A stretch of 64,000 nt of DNA from positions 1 through 64,000 of the forward strand of contig NZ_BCUD01000002.1 of the NCBI RefSeq assembly GCF_001591105.1, in the 5' to 3' direction. Shown in pieces: positions 36,304-45,479 of this stretch. Each line of letters starts with the position of its first letter. The first letter of the stretch is position 1. The position numbers and the translations under genes were made by a program. Below the pieces are notes generated by a model that was not told the DNA's origin, did no database searches, and was given only the letters and a program-made list of their open reading frames with translations. The stretch comes from Vibrio nereis NBRC 15637 (GTDB taxonomy: Bacteria > Pseudomonadota > Gammaproteobacteria > Enterobacterales > Vibrionaceae).

Positions 36304-37224
36304 CTATAGAAGCTGTTGTTCTGATAAAAAGCGGCTACGAAAGGCGCTGGGTGTTAGCCCTACAATTTTGGTGAACACTTTTCTAAAGCTATTTACATCT
36401 TCGTAGCCAACTAAGTAGCTAACTTGTTCTACAGGTTTGATTGTGCTCTCCAGTAATTCACAGGCTTTTTGCACTCTTATACGTTGAACGTAATGAATAG
36501 GAGTGAGTCCCGTGGCTTTAGAAAAGTGTCTGATAAAGGTCCTTGGTGTCATGCATACCTGATCCGCTAACGCATCGATCCCCAACAGGTGATGATAATG
36601 GGTTTGGATATAGCGCTGAACATGCGCAATTTTTTCGTTGCCGTGAGAGTAATTTGGCGAAAAGGCTTGGTAGTAACGCTGCTCTCTGGCACCCGTATCT
36701 ACAACCAGGTATTTACCGAGTTGACGCGTACGCGCTGGATTGGCGTATCGTGTGATCAAAGTGAAGGCCAGATCCATCCAAGACATCAAACCACCAGCCG
36801 TAATGATGTCGACATCATCGATCACGATTTTGTTGATATCGATAGACAAGTCTGGGTGACTCGCTGCCAATCTATCTTCCAACTGCCAGTGCGTCGTAAT
36901 CGTTCTTCCTTGCAGCAAACCAGTTTGAGCCAGAATGAAGGCGCCAGCGCATACCGAGCCAATAACCGCCCCTTTCTGATGCGCTGCTCTCAGGTAATCG
37001 AGTAACGCTTGATCGGGTGCCATAAAATACTCGCCCTCCAGATTAGGGGGCAGCAAAACAATCTCACTATCAGAGTCGATGAGGTTTTCTACCCTCGTCA
37101 CAGTGACTGAAAACTCAAACTCGCTTTCCGCCAACGCTTGTGTGTTAGCCAGCTGGAGAAACTCCTTCAACCCATAAACAGCGCTTTGTAACGCTCCGGG
37201 ATAATCGATAATTTCGACCTTCAT
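36304..37224 (-). CDS. GlxA family (DJ-1/PfpI-AraC) transcriptional regulator
   Basis: About 306 residues from the ATG at 37224; the frame stays open to 37314 and in-frame ATGs at 37266 and 37257 are possible. The N-terminal DJ-1/PfpI-like domain has IGSVCAGAFILAQTGLLQGRTITTHW with the nucleophile-elbow Cys. The C-terminal AraC domain has two helix-turn-helix units (IDALADQVCMTPRTFIRHFSKATG; VEQVSYLVGYEDVNSFRKVF). It is divergent from a cysteine hydrolase gene, its likely target. The inducer is unknown. Confidence 0.88.
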   Translation of the reverse strand: MKVEIIDYPGALQSAVYGLKEFLQLANTQALAESEFEFSVTVTRVENLIDSDSEIVLLPPNLEGEYFMAPDQALLDYLRAAHQKGAVIGSVCAGAFILAQTGLLQGRTITTHWQLEDRLAASHPDLSIDINKIVIDDVDIITAGGLMSWMDLAFTLITRYANPARTRQLGKYLVVDTGAREQRYYQAFSPNYSHGNEKIAHVQRYIQTHYHHLLGIDALADQVCMTPRTFIRHFSKATGLTPIHYVQRIRVQKACELLESTIKPVEQVSYLVGYEDVNSFRKVFTKIVGLTPSAFRSRFLSEQQLL

Positions 37225-37334
37225 ACACTTTGTCACTTTTGCCATTAAGTCTGTCATTTTCGACATGCGATAGAAAATCGAGAATAGCCATAATGGAAAT
37301 GCAACACAACACACATGTAATAAGGATGAGATTT

Positions 37335-37898
37335 ATGAGCAATAACACTGCGCTACTGTTAATTGATATTCAGAATGATTACTTCCCTTCATTTGAGGGA
37401 GCCAAATGGGCCCTATCAGGCACTGAACTCGCGGCAGAAAATGCAGCGCAACTGCTATCACTTTTCAGAGAAAAGAGCTTACCTGTGATCCATGTTCGCC
37501 ATGAATTTCCAACACAAGAAGCACCGTTCTTTACCCCCAACTCCGATGGCGCAAAGATTCACTCCAGCGTGGCGCCGATTGGCGGCGAACCAGTCGTGCT
37601 AAAGTCAGAAATCAACAGCTTTAAAGGCACAGAGTTGGATGCCGTATTAAAACAAAAAGGCGTAGAACGACTAGTGATTGTGGGCGCGATGAGCCACATG
37701 TGTATTGACGCAGTGGTGCGTGCCGCCGCCGATTTAGGCTACGAATGCCACCTAGCTCACGATGCTTGTGCAACGCTGGATTTAGAGTTTAATGGCACCA
37801 CTGTTCCCGCTCATTTAGTCCATGCTACCTTTATGGCAGCCTTAGATTTTGGATATTGCAATGTCGACTCGACGCAAAGCCTCTCTCAGCTGGTTTAA
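37335..37898 (+). CDS. Cysteine hydrolase (isochorismatase/nicotinamidase-like)
   Basis: 187 residues from the ATG at 37335 (AAGGA eight bases upstream). The catalytic triad is visible: Asp in LLLIDIQNDYF, Lys in VVLKSEINSF and Cys in GAMSHMCIDAVVRAA. The cis-peptide GAM motif precedes the Cys. The family includes nicotinamidases, ureidoacrylate amidases and isochorismatases; the substrate is unknown. Pairing with a GlxA-type regulator is common. Confidence 0.9.
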   Translation: MSNNTALLLIDIQNDYFPSFEGAKWALSGTELAAENAAQLLSLFREKSLPVIHVRHEFPTQEAPFFTPNSDGAKIHSSVAPIGGEPVVLKSEINSFKGTELDAVLKQKGVERLVIVGAMSHMCIDAVVRAAADLGYECHLAHDACATLDLEFNGTTVPAHLVHATFMAALDFGYCNVDSTQSLSQLV

Positions 37899-37928
37899 CA
37901 GGTCGCCATGCTATTAGGTATCTAACAA

Positions 37929-37959
37929 GACCAAAACCACGCTTTAGGTGGTTTTGGTC
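37929..37959. terminator. Hairpin between converging genes
   Basis: Twelve-base perfect arms GACCAAAACCAC and GTGGTTTTGGTC with a seven-base loop. No long T run follows, but position and strength suggest a bidirectional terminator. Confidence 0.75.
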
Positions 37960-37968
37960 AATTGCGCT

Positions 37969-39378
37969 CTAGGATTTTGGCTGCCACTGTTTAGACGTGA
38001 CGAGGTTATCCATCACTTTATTGACCGCTTGGTGCGCTTTGTCGACAATAGTGTCGATGTCATTACGATTCGCGATAAGCGGTGGAGCAAATCCGAGGAT
38101 GTCACCATGTGGCATGGCGCGAGCGATTAAGCCTTGCTCTAAACAGGCTGCCGCGATTTGCGGACCTACTTTCAAGTTTGGATCAAAGTGTGCTCGGCGG
38201 AGTTTGTCTGAAGAAAACTCCAACGCATGCAACAAGCCAACGCCACGAGTATCACCGACCAATGGATGATCGTTAAACGTCTCCGCCATACGTTGCTGCA
38301 GGTAAGCGCCGACCTCGGCTGCGTTTTGCACCAAGCCTTCACGTTCAATGATATCGAGGTTGCAGTTCGCGGCTGCCGCTCCCATTGGGTGACCGGAGTA
38401 GGTATAACCGTGTCCGATAGCGCCCCATTGGTCGGTGCCGTTTTCTAGCACACTCCAAACTCGTTCACCGACGATCACGCCAGACAGCGGTTGATACGCT
38501 GAGGTTAACCCTTTCGCTACCGTGATGAGATCCGGTTTCATGTCGTAGTGCAGTGAGCCAAAATCGGAGCCGAGGCGACCAAAGCCACAGACCACTTCAT
38601 CCGCAATCAAGAGTACATCGTATTTGTCGAGTACTTTGCGAATCGCCTGCCAGTACCCTGCTGGTGGTGGCACAATACCGCCAGTACCGAGCACTGGTTC
38701 TGCAATCATTGCTGCTACCGTTTCTGGGCCTTCTTCCAAGATCATCGTTTCGAGTTGATCTGCGCAATATTGAGAGAATTCGAGCTCAGACATACTCTCG
38801 TCTTCACGGCGATAATAATATGGCGCGATGGTGTGTTTGATACGCTCAAGCGGTAAATCAAAATGTGCGTGGAACAGAGGCAGCCCTGTCATTGAACCCG
38901 AAGCGATACTTGAGCCATGGTAGCCGCGATCACGGGAGATAATTTTTTTCTTCTCTGGTAGACCACGAGCATTGTTGTAATACCAAACCAACTTAAGCTG
39001 GGTTTCGTTCGCATCGCTGCCCGACATGCCGTAGTAGACTTTGCTCATGCCTTCAGGCGCCATTTTGATAATGCGGTCTGACAGTGTGACTAGCGCTTCG
39101 TTCGTATGGCCGACGTAAGTGTGGTAGTACGCCAGCTCTTTGGCTTGCTCATAAATGGCATCGGCCATTTCAGTCCTGCCATAGCCAATGTTCACACAAT
39201 ACAACCCGGCAAAGCCGTCTATCAGCTCGATGCCTTCTGAATCGGTGATGCGTATTCCGCTTCCGCTCGAGATAATTCTTCCCGAAAGCTCCCCAGCCGC
39301 ATACTGCTTCAGGTGGGTTGAGGCATGAAATACTCTCTGACGGTCGATCTCTAAAAGTTGTTGGGTTTTGTTGCTCAT
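37969..39378 (-). CDS. Class III aminotransferase, DoeD-like
   Basis: 469 residues. PLP segments are YYGMSGSDANETQLKLVWYY, RGYHGSS, IADEVVCGFGRLGS and TVAKGLTSAYQPLSGV with the Schiff-base Lys. It resembles omega-amino-acid transaminases. Position last in an operon with doeA, an AsnC regulator and an aldehyde dehydrogenase points to DoeD, which converts diaminobutyrate to aspartate semialdehyde. By sequence alone it could be a putrescine or beta-alanine transaminase. GGAGAAGG precedes the ATG. Confidence 0.82.
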   Translation of the reverse strand: MSNKTQQLLEIDRQRVFHASTHLKQYAAGELSGRIISSGSGIRITDSEGIELIDGFAGLYCVNIGYGRTEMADAIYEQAKELAYYHTYVGHTNEALVTLSDRIIKMAPEGMSKVYYGMSGSDANETQLKLVWYYNNARGLPEKKKIISRDRGYHGSSIASGSMTGLPLFHAHFDLPLERIKHTIAPYYYRREDESMSELEFSQYCADQLETMILEEGPETVAAMIAEPVLGTGGIVPPPAGYWQAIRKVLDKYDVLLIADEVVCGFGRLGSDFGSLHYDMKPDLITVAKGLTSAYQPLSGVIVGERVWSVLENGTDQWGAIGHGYTYSGHPMGAAAANCNLDIIEREGLVQNAAEVGAYLQQRMAETFNDHPLVGDTRGVGLLHALEFSSDKLRRAHFDPNLKVGPQIAAACLEQGLIARAMPHGDILGFAPPLIANRNDIDTIVDKAHQAVNKVMDNLVTSKQWQPKS

Positions 39379-39419
39379 GATCCTTCTCCTCGAATAATTG
39401 GATATCCATATTTCGTGCC

Positions 39420-40940
39420 TTAACTGCCACTGACGGTTGGTAAAGCGCCTAAGCAGCAGTATTTGATTTCACTGTATTCTTCAAAGCCGTGGCGACTGCC
39501 TTCTCGTCCAAGCCCTGACTGTTTCACACCGCCGAATGGGATAGGGTGGCCAGTCATCTTGACGGAGTTCACGCTCACCATGCCAAACTCCAAACCACGC
39601 ATGCAGCGCCAAATTTGGTGAATATCGTGGCCATAAACATAGGCAGCTAAGCCGTACTCAGTGTCGTTGCTCATTTCAATCACGGTATCTAAGTCTTGGT
39701 AAAGCAATACGCCTGCCACAGGACAAAAATTCTCTTCGCGATATACCGCCATGTCTGGGGTGACATCGGCTAGCAATGTCGGCGCGAAGAAGTTTTCGCC
39801 TGGTACGGGCTGGTGGTAGCCCGCTACCAATCGCGCACCTTTGTCGAGTGCGTCACGCACCAAATCATGCGCTTTATCCACCGCAGTGCGATTGATCAGC
39901 GGCCCCATGGTGGTTTTTTCATCTAAACCATTGCCTAAAACGATGTGGCTCATTTCTTTGGCAAACGCTTCCAAAAACGCTTCGTACTTATCTTCGGGGA
40001 CGAAAATACGGTTTGCGGCCAAACAGTCTTGTCCTGCGGTTTGAAACTTGGCATCCACGGCGGCTTTGGCTGCTTGCTCGACATCCATATCTGGCAGCAC
40101 GATGAAAGGGGCATTACCACCGAGCTCCATACTGCATTTCTTCACGGTTTGTGCCGCGTCACGCAGCAGCAACTTACCTACTCGAGTTGAACCTGTGAAC
40201 GAGAGCGCTTTGACTTTATCGGAGTGACACAAGGTTTGTGACACCATCACCGCATCGCCAGTGATCACGTTAAATACACCAGGTGGAAAGCCAGCTCGGT
40301 CTGCTAATTCTGCCAAGGCCAATGCTGAGAAAGGCGTTTCACTGGCAGGTTTGATGAGCACCGGACAGCCTATCGCTAGTGCCGCGGCGGCTTTTCGGGT
40401 GACCATCGCATTAGGAAAATTCCATGGTGTAATCAGTGCTGCGACACCAATCGGTTCGCGTACCGTCGATAGCTGCGCATTCGGAATATGACTTGGGATG
40501 GTTTCGCCATAGCTGCGGCGTGCTTCCTCTGCAAACCAACGAACAAAAGATGCACCGTAGTCAATTTCACCCAAAGCATCACTTAATGTTTTGCCTTGCT
40601 CCATAACCATCAAACGAGCAAGATCTTGTTTTGATTCTAAAATCAGATCGTGCCAACGCATGAGAATTTCAGCGCGTTCTTCTGCTTGCATTTTTCGCCA
40701 TTGACGAAAGGCTTGGTCGGCTTCATCAATCGCTTGATAGAGTTGTTGCTGAGATACTTTGGTGACATAACCGATGACCGTACCATCAGCAGGATTGTGT
40801 ACTGGGAAAAACGCGTCACCGCTAATCCATTTACCACCGACGTAAGCCAAACCGCGCACCAAACGAACATCGTCCATAATTGCCATCATGTCATGTGACG
40901 CTTTAAGTTCGTCGGCGTGTAAACTATGTTTTGCTGTCAT
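39420..40940 (-). CDS. NAD(P)-dependent aldehyde dehydrogenase, DoeC/GabD-like
   Basis: 506 residues. The cofactor segment is ITPWNFPNAMVTRKAAAALA, Glu lies in MELGGNAPFIV and the catalytic Cys in FQTAGQDCLAANRIFV. It is closest to succinate-semialdehyde dehydrogenases; DoeC, which oxidises aspartate semialdehyde to aspartate in ectoine breakdown, is in the same group. The N-terminal 25 residues extend past the usual start. It is 41 bp upstream of the aminotransferase and has its own GGAGAAGG site. Confidence 0.83.
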   Translation of the reverse strand: MTAKHSLHADELKASHDMMAIMDDVRLVRGLAYVGGKWISGDAFFPVHNPADGTVIGYVTKVSQQQLYQAIDEADQAFRQWRKMQAEERAEILMRWHDLILESKQDLARLMVMEQGKTLSDALGEIDYGASFVRWFAEEARRSYGETIPSHIPNAQLSTVREPIGVAALITPWNFPNAMVTRKAAAALAIGCPVLIKPASETPFSALALAELADRAGFPPGVFNVITGDAVMVSQTLCHSDKVKALSFTGSTRVGKLLLRDAAQTVKKCSMELGGNAPFIVLPDMDVEQAAKAAVDAKFQTAGQDCLAANRIFVPEDKYEAFLEAFAKEMSHIVLGNGLDEKTTMGPLINRTAVDKAHDLVRDALDKGARLVAGYHQPVPGENFFAPTLLADVTPDMAVYREENFCPVAGVLLYQDLDTVIEMSNDTEYGLAAYVYGHDIHQIWRCMRGLEFGMVSVNSVKMTGHPIPFGGVKQSGLGREGSRHGFEEYSEIKYCCLGALPTVSGS

Positions 40941-41093
40941 TGACCTTCTCCACCACGGTTTCCCTTAAGTAAACTGTAGCGGTGGTTGGGGCTAAAAAAT
41001 TTCTGAGACAAGCGAGAACGCTGTGCATTTTTTCTTTTCTGCATGCGCTAAACATACGATTTTTCTGCCAGCACATACGATAGGTGGCAATGT

Positions 41094-41573
41094 CTAAGAC
41101 AAGGTGTTTTGCTTGATTTCGAGCGTGCCTGCGTCACGTTTGATGGTTTTGGTTACGATATAGGTAAAATAACGCTCAATACCGACTTCAGAGTCCAACC
41201 AGTTATCAATAAGTCGCTGATATTGGTCGATGTCTTCTGATTGGATTTTGAGGATGTAATCTATGCCACCACCAGTGGCATAGCAGTCCGTGACTTCAGG
41301 AGAATGACGTACTAGTTCTTCAAAGCGTTTGAAGGCTTGCGCATTGTGCTCTTTGAGTGAAATCTCCACCAGCACAGACGTGCGTTTAAATAACACATCG
41401 GTATTCACTTTCGCGCCATAGCCTTCGATGATGCCTGCTTCTTCCAGTTTTTTAACGCGCTCCCAACATGGGCTAATCGACAGATTGATAGCTTCGGCAA
41501 GGTGAGATTTGGTGATTCGGCCATTGTCATGAAGAATTTGTAGAATCTTGATGTCGTAGCGATCCAATTGCAT
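41094..41573 (-). CDS. Lrp/AsnC family regulator, DoeX-like
   Basis: 159 residues: an N-terminal helix-turn-helix (LAEAINLSISPCWERVKKLEEAGIIEGY) and a C-terminal RAM ligand domain (VTDCYATGGGIDYILKIQSEDIDQYQRLI). It lies between doeA and the dehydrogenase gene. In Halomonas an AsnC-type regulator, DoeX, sits in the ectoine degradation operon, and diaminobutyrate derivatives are thought to be effectors. The start has AAGGAGG upstream. Confidence 0.86.
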   Translation of the reverse strand: MQLDRYDIKILQILHDNGRITKSHLAEAINLSISPCWERVKKLEEAGIIEGYGAKVNTDVLFKRTSVLVEISLKEHNAQAFKRFEELVRHSPEVTDCYATGGGIDYILKIQSEDIDQYQRLIDNWLDSEVGIERYFTYIVTKTIKRDAGTLEIKQNTLS

Positions 41574-41654
41574 GCAGCCCTCCTTTCTATTGGCCTATTT
41601 ACCTTCCCCTATGCCTAACAAGCTAGTGCTTAGCAGATTCATATTTAACAAAAA

Positions 41655-42842
41655 CTAATGTTTAACAAATAGATGACGCGGGAAATCACACAGTGTCTTC
41701 GCGCCCAATCGAGTAATCACAATGCTTTCTGTCGTCTCCAACCCCCAGTCCTCAAACCAGAGCCCTGGCATAAAGTGGAACGTCATTCCTTCTTCGAGAA
41801 TGGTTTTATCGGTGTCACGCAGGCTCATGGTTCGTTCGCCCCAATCAGGCGGATAACTTAATCCGATTGGGTACCCGCAGCGCGCGCCTTCGCGTGAAAA
41901 ACCGGCTTTATCTAGCACTTGGTTGAGCGCATTGGCAATATCGGCGCAAGTATTACCCGGCTTGGCCACCTCTAACCCCGCTTCAAGACCGCGAGTGAGC
42001 GCTTCATCTGCCCGTTTAAATTTATCATCCGGCTCACCAAGGAAAATGGTACGAGACAGTGGGCAATGGTAACGGCGGTGCGCGCCCGCAATTTCAAAGA
42101 AGGTGCCTTCGCCTTTCTTAAACGGTCTGTCGTCCCAAGTGAGGTGTGGCGCGGATGCATCAGATCCAGACGGTAGTAGCGGCACAATCGCGGTGTAGTC
42201 TCCAAAATGATCTTCATGCCCCAGTACTGCCTGACGGTTGATCTCCGCGACTAAGTGATGTTTTGGTAAACCGGGTTCAATCATCTCAAACGCGACACGA
42301 TGCATGTTCTCTACAATGCGCGCTGCTCGGTACATGTACGCCAGCTCTTGATCCGACTTGACCGCGCGACACCAGTTTACCAAGCCTGTCGCGTCCAAAA
42401 GCTGCACATTGGGAAGATGCGTCAGCAAAGATTCGTACGCGGTAGCACTGAAATAGTAATTGTCTTTCTCGACACCAATACGCCCGCGGTCCCACAGACG
42501 CGGTGCTAATACCGATTCCACCAGAAAATCCATTGGGTGGAGCGGCGGATTCATCACATAGTGATCCGGGTAGTAAGTAATATTTTCTGCCGACATATAG
42601 GCGGTGCGATACGCGCCATTCGCATCTTGGCAGCGGCCGAACCAGATTGGCTCATCAGATGGCCCAACAACCACACACTGAGGCACATAAAATGACCAAC
42701 CATCGTAGCCCGTCAGCCAGGCCATATTAGACGGATCGTGAATGAGCAGAACGTCCAGCTCCCGCTCTTCCATTGACTGCCGAACTTTTGTTAAGCGATC
42801 CTGGAACTCTTCCAGGGTAAAATGCAAAGCAACGCCTCTCAT
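41655..42842 (-). CDS. doeA: Ectoine hydrolase DoeA
   Basis: 395-residue protein with the M24 (creatinase/aminopeptidase P) fold. Segments DPSNMAWLTGYDGWSFYVPQCV, NITYYPDHYVMNPPLHPMD, DASAPHLTWDDRPF and GARCGYPIGLSYPPDWGERTMSL match DoeA/EutD as I recall them almost word for word. It opens the ectoine ring to give N-acetyl-diaminobutyrate. Many M24 metal ligands are absent or altered, as is usual in this non-peptidase branch. AAGGAG stands five bases before the ATG. First gene of the operon. Confidence 0.92.
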   Translation of the reverse strand: MRGVALHFTLEEFQDRLTKVRQSMEERELDVLLIHDPSNMAWLTGYDGWSFYVPQCVVVGPSDEPIWFGRCQDANGAYRTAYMSAENITYYPDHYVMNPPLHPMDFLVESVLAPRLWDRGRIGVEKDNYYFSATAYESLLTHLPNVQLLDATGLVNWCRAVKSDQELAYMYRAARIVENMHRVAFEMIEPGLPKHHLVAEINRQAVLGHEDHFGDYTAIVPLLPSGSDASAPHLTWDDRPFKKGEGTFFEIAGAHRRYHCPLSRTIFLGEPDDKFKRADEALTRGLEAGLEVAKPGNTCADIANALNQVLDKAGFSREGARCGYPIGLSYPPDWGERTMSLRDTDKTILEEGMTFHFMPGLWFEDWGLETTESIVITRLGAKTLCDFPRHLFVKH

Positions 42843-43181
42843 AGTCTCTCCTTATTCCACATCCGACGCCTTATGGGCTTTCGGAGACGTTGAGGTATTT
42901 CAACCCTTCACCACGTATATAATCGTGCAATTCACTCATGAGCGGTTATGTGCCAGATCGCTCCATAACGCATCGGTGATTCACCGAGCCTGATGACTCA
43001 ATGCTAATTATTACCATTGTGGTTCATTTTTATGAATCACGCCCAATTTGTTGCTACGAACGTTGCGAGTGCCGTACATAATCTTAGAAAGGCGATGAGT
43101 TTTTCTATCGACATCAGACACAAACTTGCAATAAAGTTGCGCTACTTTTCATCGGTTTATTACCTTATTTTTGAGTTATCT
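42843..43181. other. 339-bp region between divergent doeA and the SMR gene
   Basis: Contains the TCGGTGA palindrome and a loose direct repeat, TTGCAATAAAGTTGC (43125-43139). A frame continuous with the SMR gene reaches back to 43017, but its product before residue 56 does not look like the SMR family. Confidence 0.6.
42973..42987. promoter_or_regulatory. Perfect palindrome between doeA and the SMR gene
   Basis: TCGGTGA-T-TCACCGA, about 130 bases upstream of doeA. It may be an operator for the AsnC-type regulator or another factor. No second copy was seen in the window. Confidence 0.4.
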
Positions 43182-43523
43182 ATGCTGTCATCTGCTCCTT
43201 TTGTTACTTTGTCTTTGGCGATTGTGCTGGAAGTCTTTGCCACCTCCTGGCTACCCAAAACCAATCAATTCACCTCTTTGCCCGCCACGTTATGCGTATT
43301 AGTAGGTTATGGATTGGCTTTTTATCTGCTCTCGGTTGCGGTGCAAAGTATGTCTTTAGGCGTGGCATACGCGATATGGTGTGGTGCAGGAATTGTGCTG
43401 GTCGCGACGATTGGTTGGCTAGTGTACGGGCAAAAGTTGGATGTTTACGCCATCATCGGCATGGGGTTTATTTTACTTGGCACGGCCATTATCAATATTT
43501 TCTCTACGTCTATTAGTCACTAA
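43182..43523 (+). CDS. SMR family small multidrug/osmolyte exporter
   Basis: 113 residues with four membrane segments, the normal SMR length. The membrane-embedded Glu that binds substrate and protons is in SLAIVLEVFATSWL; AVAYAIW-type GVAYAIWCGAGIVLV follows, then GMGFILLGTAIINI. The ATG at 43182 gives this size; upstream in-frame Met codons would add a non-family leader. EmrE relatives export quaternary cations, including choline and betaine in E. coli. Divergent from doeA, so a link to osmolyte balance is possible but unproven. Confidence 0.87.
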   Translation: MLSSAPFVTLSLAIVLEVFATSWLPKTNQFTSLPATLCVLVGYGLAFYLLSVAVQSMSLGVAYAIWCGAGIVLVATIGWLVYGQKLDVYAIIGMGFILLGTAIINIFSTSISH

Positions 43524-43596
43524 TCTGTCATCTAAACATCGAAAAACTGCAACCTGACTGACGTACTTTTCACTTTTATTTCAGTCAGGTGAAACC

Positions 43597-44481
43597 ATGC
43601 TACCTCCTCTGCGCGCCCTAGTCGCGTTTGAATCTGTCGCTCGCTTGGGCTCTATTGGTGCCGCGGCGCGCGAACTCTGCGTGACCCAAGCGGCCGTCAG
43701 TCAACAACTCAAAAGTTTAGAAGCTTTTCTCGGCACCACGCTGTTTGAGCGTAGCCAAAAAGGGGTCAAGCTCACTTCGGCCGCCCAGCAATATCAGCCG
43801 ATTGTTTCCGGCTCGCTCACCCATCTAAAACTGCAAACTCAAACCTTATTTGGCGAGAAGGAATCGGACGTACTGAGCCTGCGGGTCAACCACACCTTGT
43901 GTCACAACTGGTTGCTACCACGACTGCCGCACTTTTATCACAAGTACCCGTTTATTCGCTTAGATATTCAGCTCGTTGATTGGCCCTCTACCACTCCTTG
44001 TCAAAACGTCGATATCGAGCTGACCAACGGAAAGGTAGACAGTGAAGACTGCCACTCAGAGCGTTTATTTCAAGAACATTGGCAACTGGTATGCAGCCCT
44101 GAGTTTAAACAGCACTATCAACATCAATTGGATGCAAAAGATTTTTCTCAACTGCCCGCAGTGCAAGTCAAAGGCTACCAAGAAAACTGGCTACAGTGGC
44201 TTAGCCATAACCAGTTTGACGTTACCTTGCCCAAGGTTCAGCTCGAAATCAGTAACTCCTTACATGCTCTTGAAGCGGTCAAACAAGGTATTGGCGTGTT
44301 GCTAGTGCGCTCGTTGGCTGTCTCCGAGCTGCTCAAGAATGGTGATTTGGTGCTGGCGGTAGATGCCTTGATGCCTGCTGAGTCAAGCCACTATCTGATC
44401 ACGAAAAACAACCGTAGCGCGAAAGTAAATTTCTTTTGTGATTGGCTGCACCACCAAACAGAAGATGACGAGAGAGCATAA
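43597..44481 (+). CDS. LysR family regulator, GcvA-like
   Basis: 294 residues. The winged helix is LRALVAFESVARLGSIGAAARELCVTQAAVSQQLKSLEAFLG with LFERSQKGVKLT, the GcvA/AmpR-type pattern, followed by an effector domain. It lies 103 bp upstream of the ABC importer operon on the same strand and may control it. Other targets could be the SMR gene just before it. Confidence 0.87.
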   Translation: MLPPLRALVAFESVARLGSIGAAARELCVTQAAVSQQLKSLEAFLGTTLFERSQKGVKLTSAAQQYQPIVSGSLTHLKLQTQTLFGEKESDVLSLRVNHTLCHNWLLPRLPHFYHKYPFIRLDIQLVDWPSTTPCQNVDIELTNGKVDSEDCHSERLFQEHWQLVCSPEFKQHYQHQLDAKDFSQLPAVQVKGYQENWLQWLSHNQFDVTLPKVQLEISNSLHALEAVKQGIGVLLVRSLAVSELLKNGDLVLAVDALMPAESSHYLITKNNRSAKVNFFCDWLHHQTEDDERA

Positions 44482-44584
44482 AGATTTTCTTATGGGTAGC
44501 CATAAAAAATATGACGAACAGACCCACAGACTTGTCACATTGCTCGCTTAATTTAACCGCATACAAAACACAGACGAGGTCGCC

Positions 44585-45469
44585 ATGAGTGCTTTCGCTC
44601 AACAGATGACAAACCGCTTTAAGGTACTGCTTTTTACTGCACCTTTATTGGTACCGTTAGCCGCCTTCTGGTTGGTGCCATTTGGTTACTCTATCTACAT
44701 TAGCTTTACCGATTGGGATTACATTTCACCCGAATATGACTTTATTGGCTTAGAAAATTACCAATACATGGTCGAAGACTTTGAGTTCACCCAAGCTCTA
44801 CTCAATACCTTTTGGTTCTCGCTGGGCGTGGTTATTCCAACCGTGTTGCTGGGTCTAATGTTCGCGCTGTTGCTGCATAAAAACTTTGCTGGCAGCCAGT
44901 TTTATCGCGCGGTGATTTTTTCACCTTGGATCACCCCGACAGTCGCGGTGTCTATTGTTTGGTCTTGGGTATTTGAGTCCAAATCCGGTCTGGCAAACCA
45001 ACTATTGATGTCGGCCGGTTTTGACAAAATTGCATGGCTTGAACAGGGCGATACAGCCATGGTCGCGGTGATCATTGTCACCATTTGGCAGGCGATTGGC
45101 TGGACCATGCTGTTTTACATCAGCGCGTTAAACAAGATCCCTGAATCTTTGTATGAAGCGTCGTTAATTGATGGATGCAGCAGCCTCACCCGTTTTTTCA
45201 AAATCACCCTGCCATTGGTCTCGCCAACCACCTTCTTTTTGGTGGTGGTCAACATCATCACCGCGGTGCAAGCCTTCGACCAGTTCCAGATATTGACGCA
45301 AGGCGGCCCGGGTGGTGACACACGAACTTTATTGTACTTGTTCTATCAGCAAGCTTTTGAACGCTACGAAATGGGACCAGCGGCCGCTACCTCATTGGTG
45401 ATCTTCATCATTACAGGGGCACTAGCACTAGTGAACACTTACATCGGCAAGCGCTGGGTGTACTACTAA
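44585..45469 (+). CDS. ABC importer permease 1 (UgpA/MalF type)
   Basis: 294-residue permease with six membrane segments and the coupling loop NKIPESLYEASLIDGCSSLTRFFKITLPLVSPTTFF. The N-terminus (LLFTAPLLVPLAAFWLVPFGYSIYISFTDWD) is typical of carbohydrate-uptake-1 permeases. First gene of a six-gene operon. GAGG precedes the ATG. Confidence 0.92.
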   Translation: MSAFAQQMTNRFKVLLFTAPLLVPLAAFWLVPFGYSIYISFTDWDYISPEYDFIGLENYQYMVEDFEFTQALLNTFWFSLGVVIPTVLLGLMFALLLHKNFAGSQFYRAVIFSPWITPTVAVSIVWSWVFESKSGLANQLLMSAGFDKIAWLEQGDTAMVAVIIVTIWQAIGWTMLFYISALNKIPESLYEASLIDGCSSLTRFFKITLPLVSPTTFFLVVVNIITAVQAFDQFQILTQGGPGGDTRTLLYLFYQQAFERYEMGPAAATSLVIFIITGALALVNTYIGKRWVYY

Positions 45470-45479
45470 GGATATCGTT

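Noticed and set aside
20980..40940. Duplication between ectB and the DoeD-like gene, or between betB and the DoeC-like gene
   Set aside because: Each pair shares only superfamily motifs; sequences around the active sites differ, so these are distinct families and not recent duplicates.
42843..43181. Longer SMR protein starting at 43017
   Set aside because: The extra 55 residues lack SMR features and the 43182 start gives the normal family length.
44482..44584. Pho box before the Ugp-like operon
   Set aside because: One TTGTCAC half-match only; the direct repeat needed for PhoB binding is missing.
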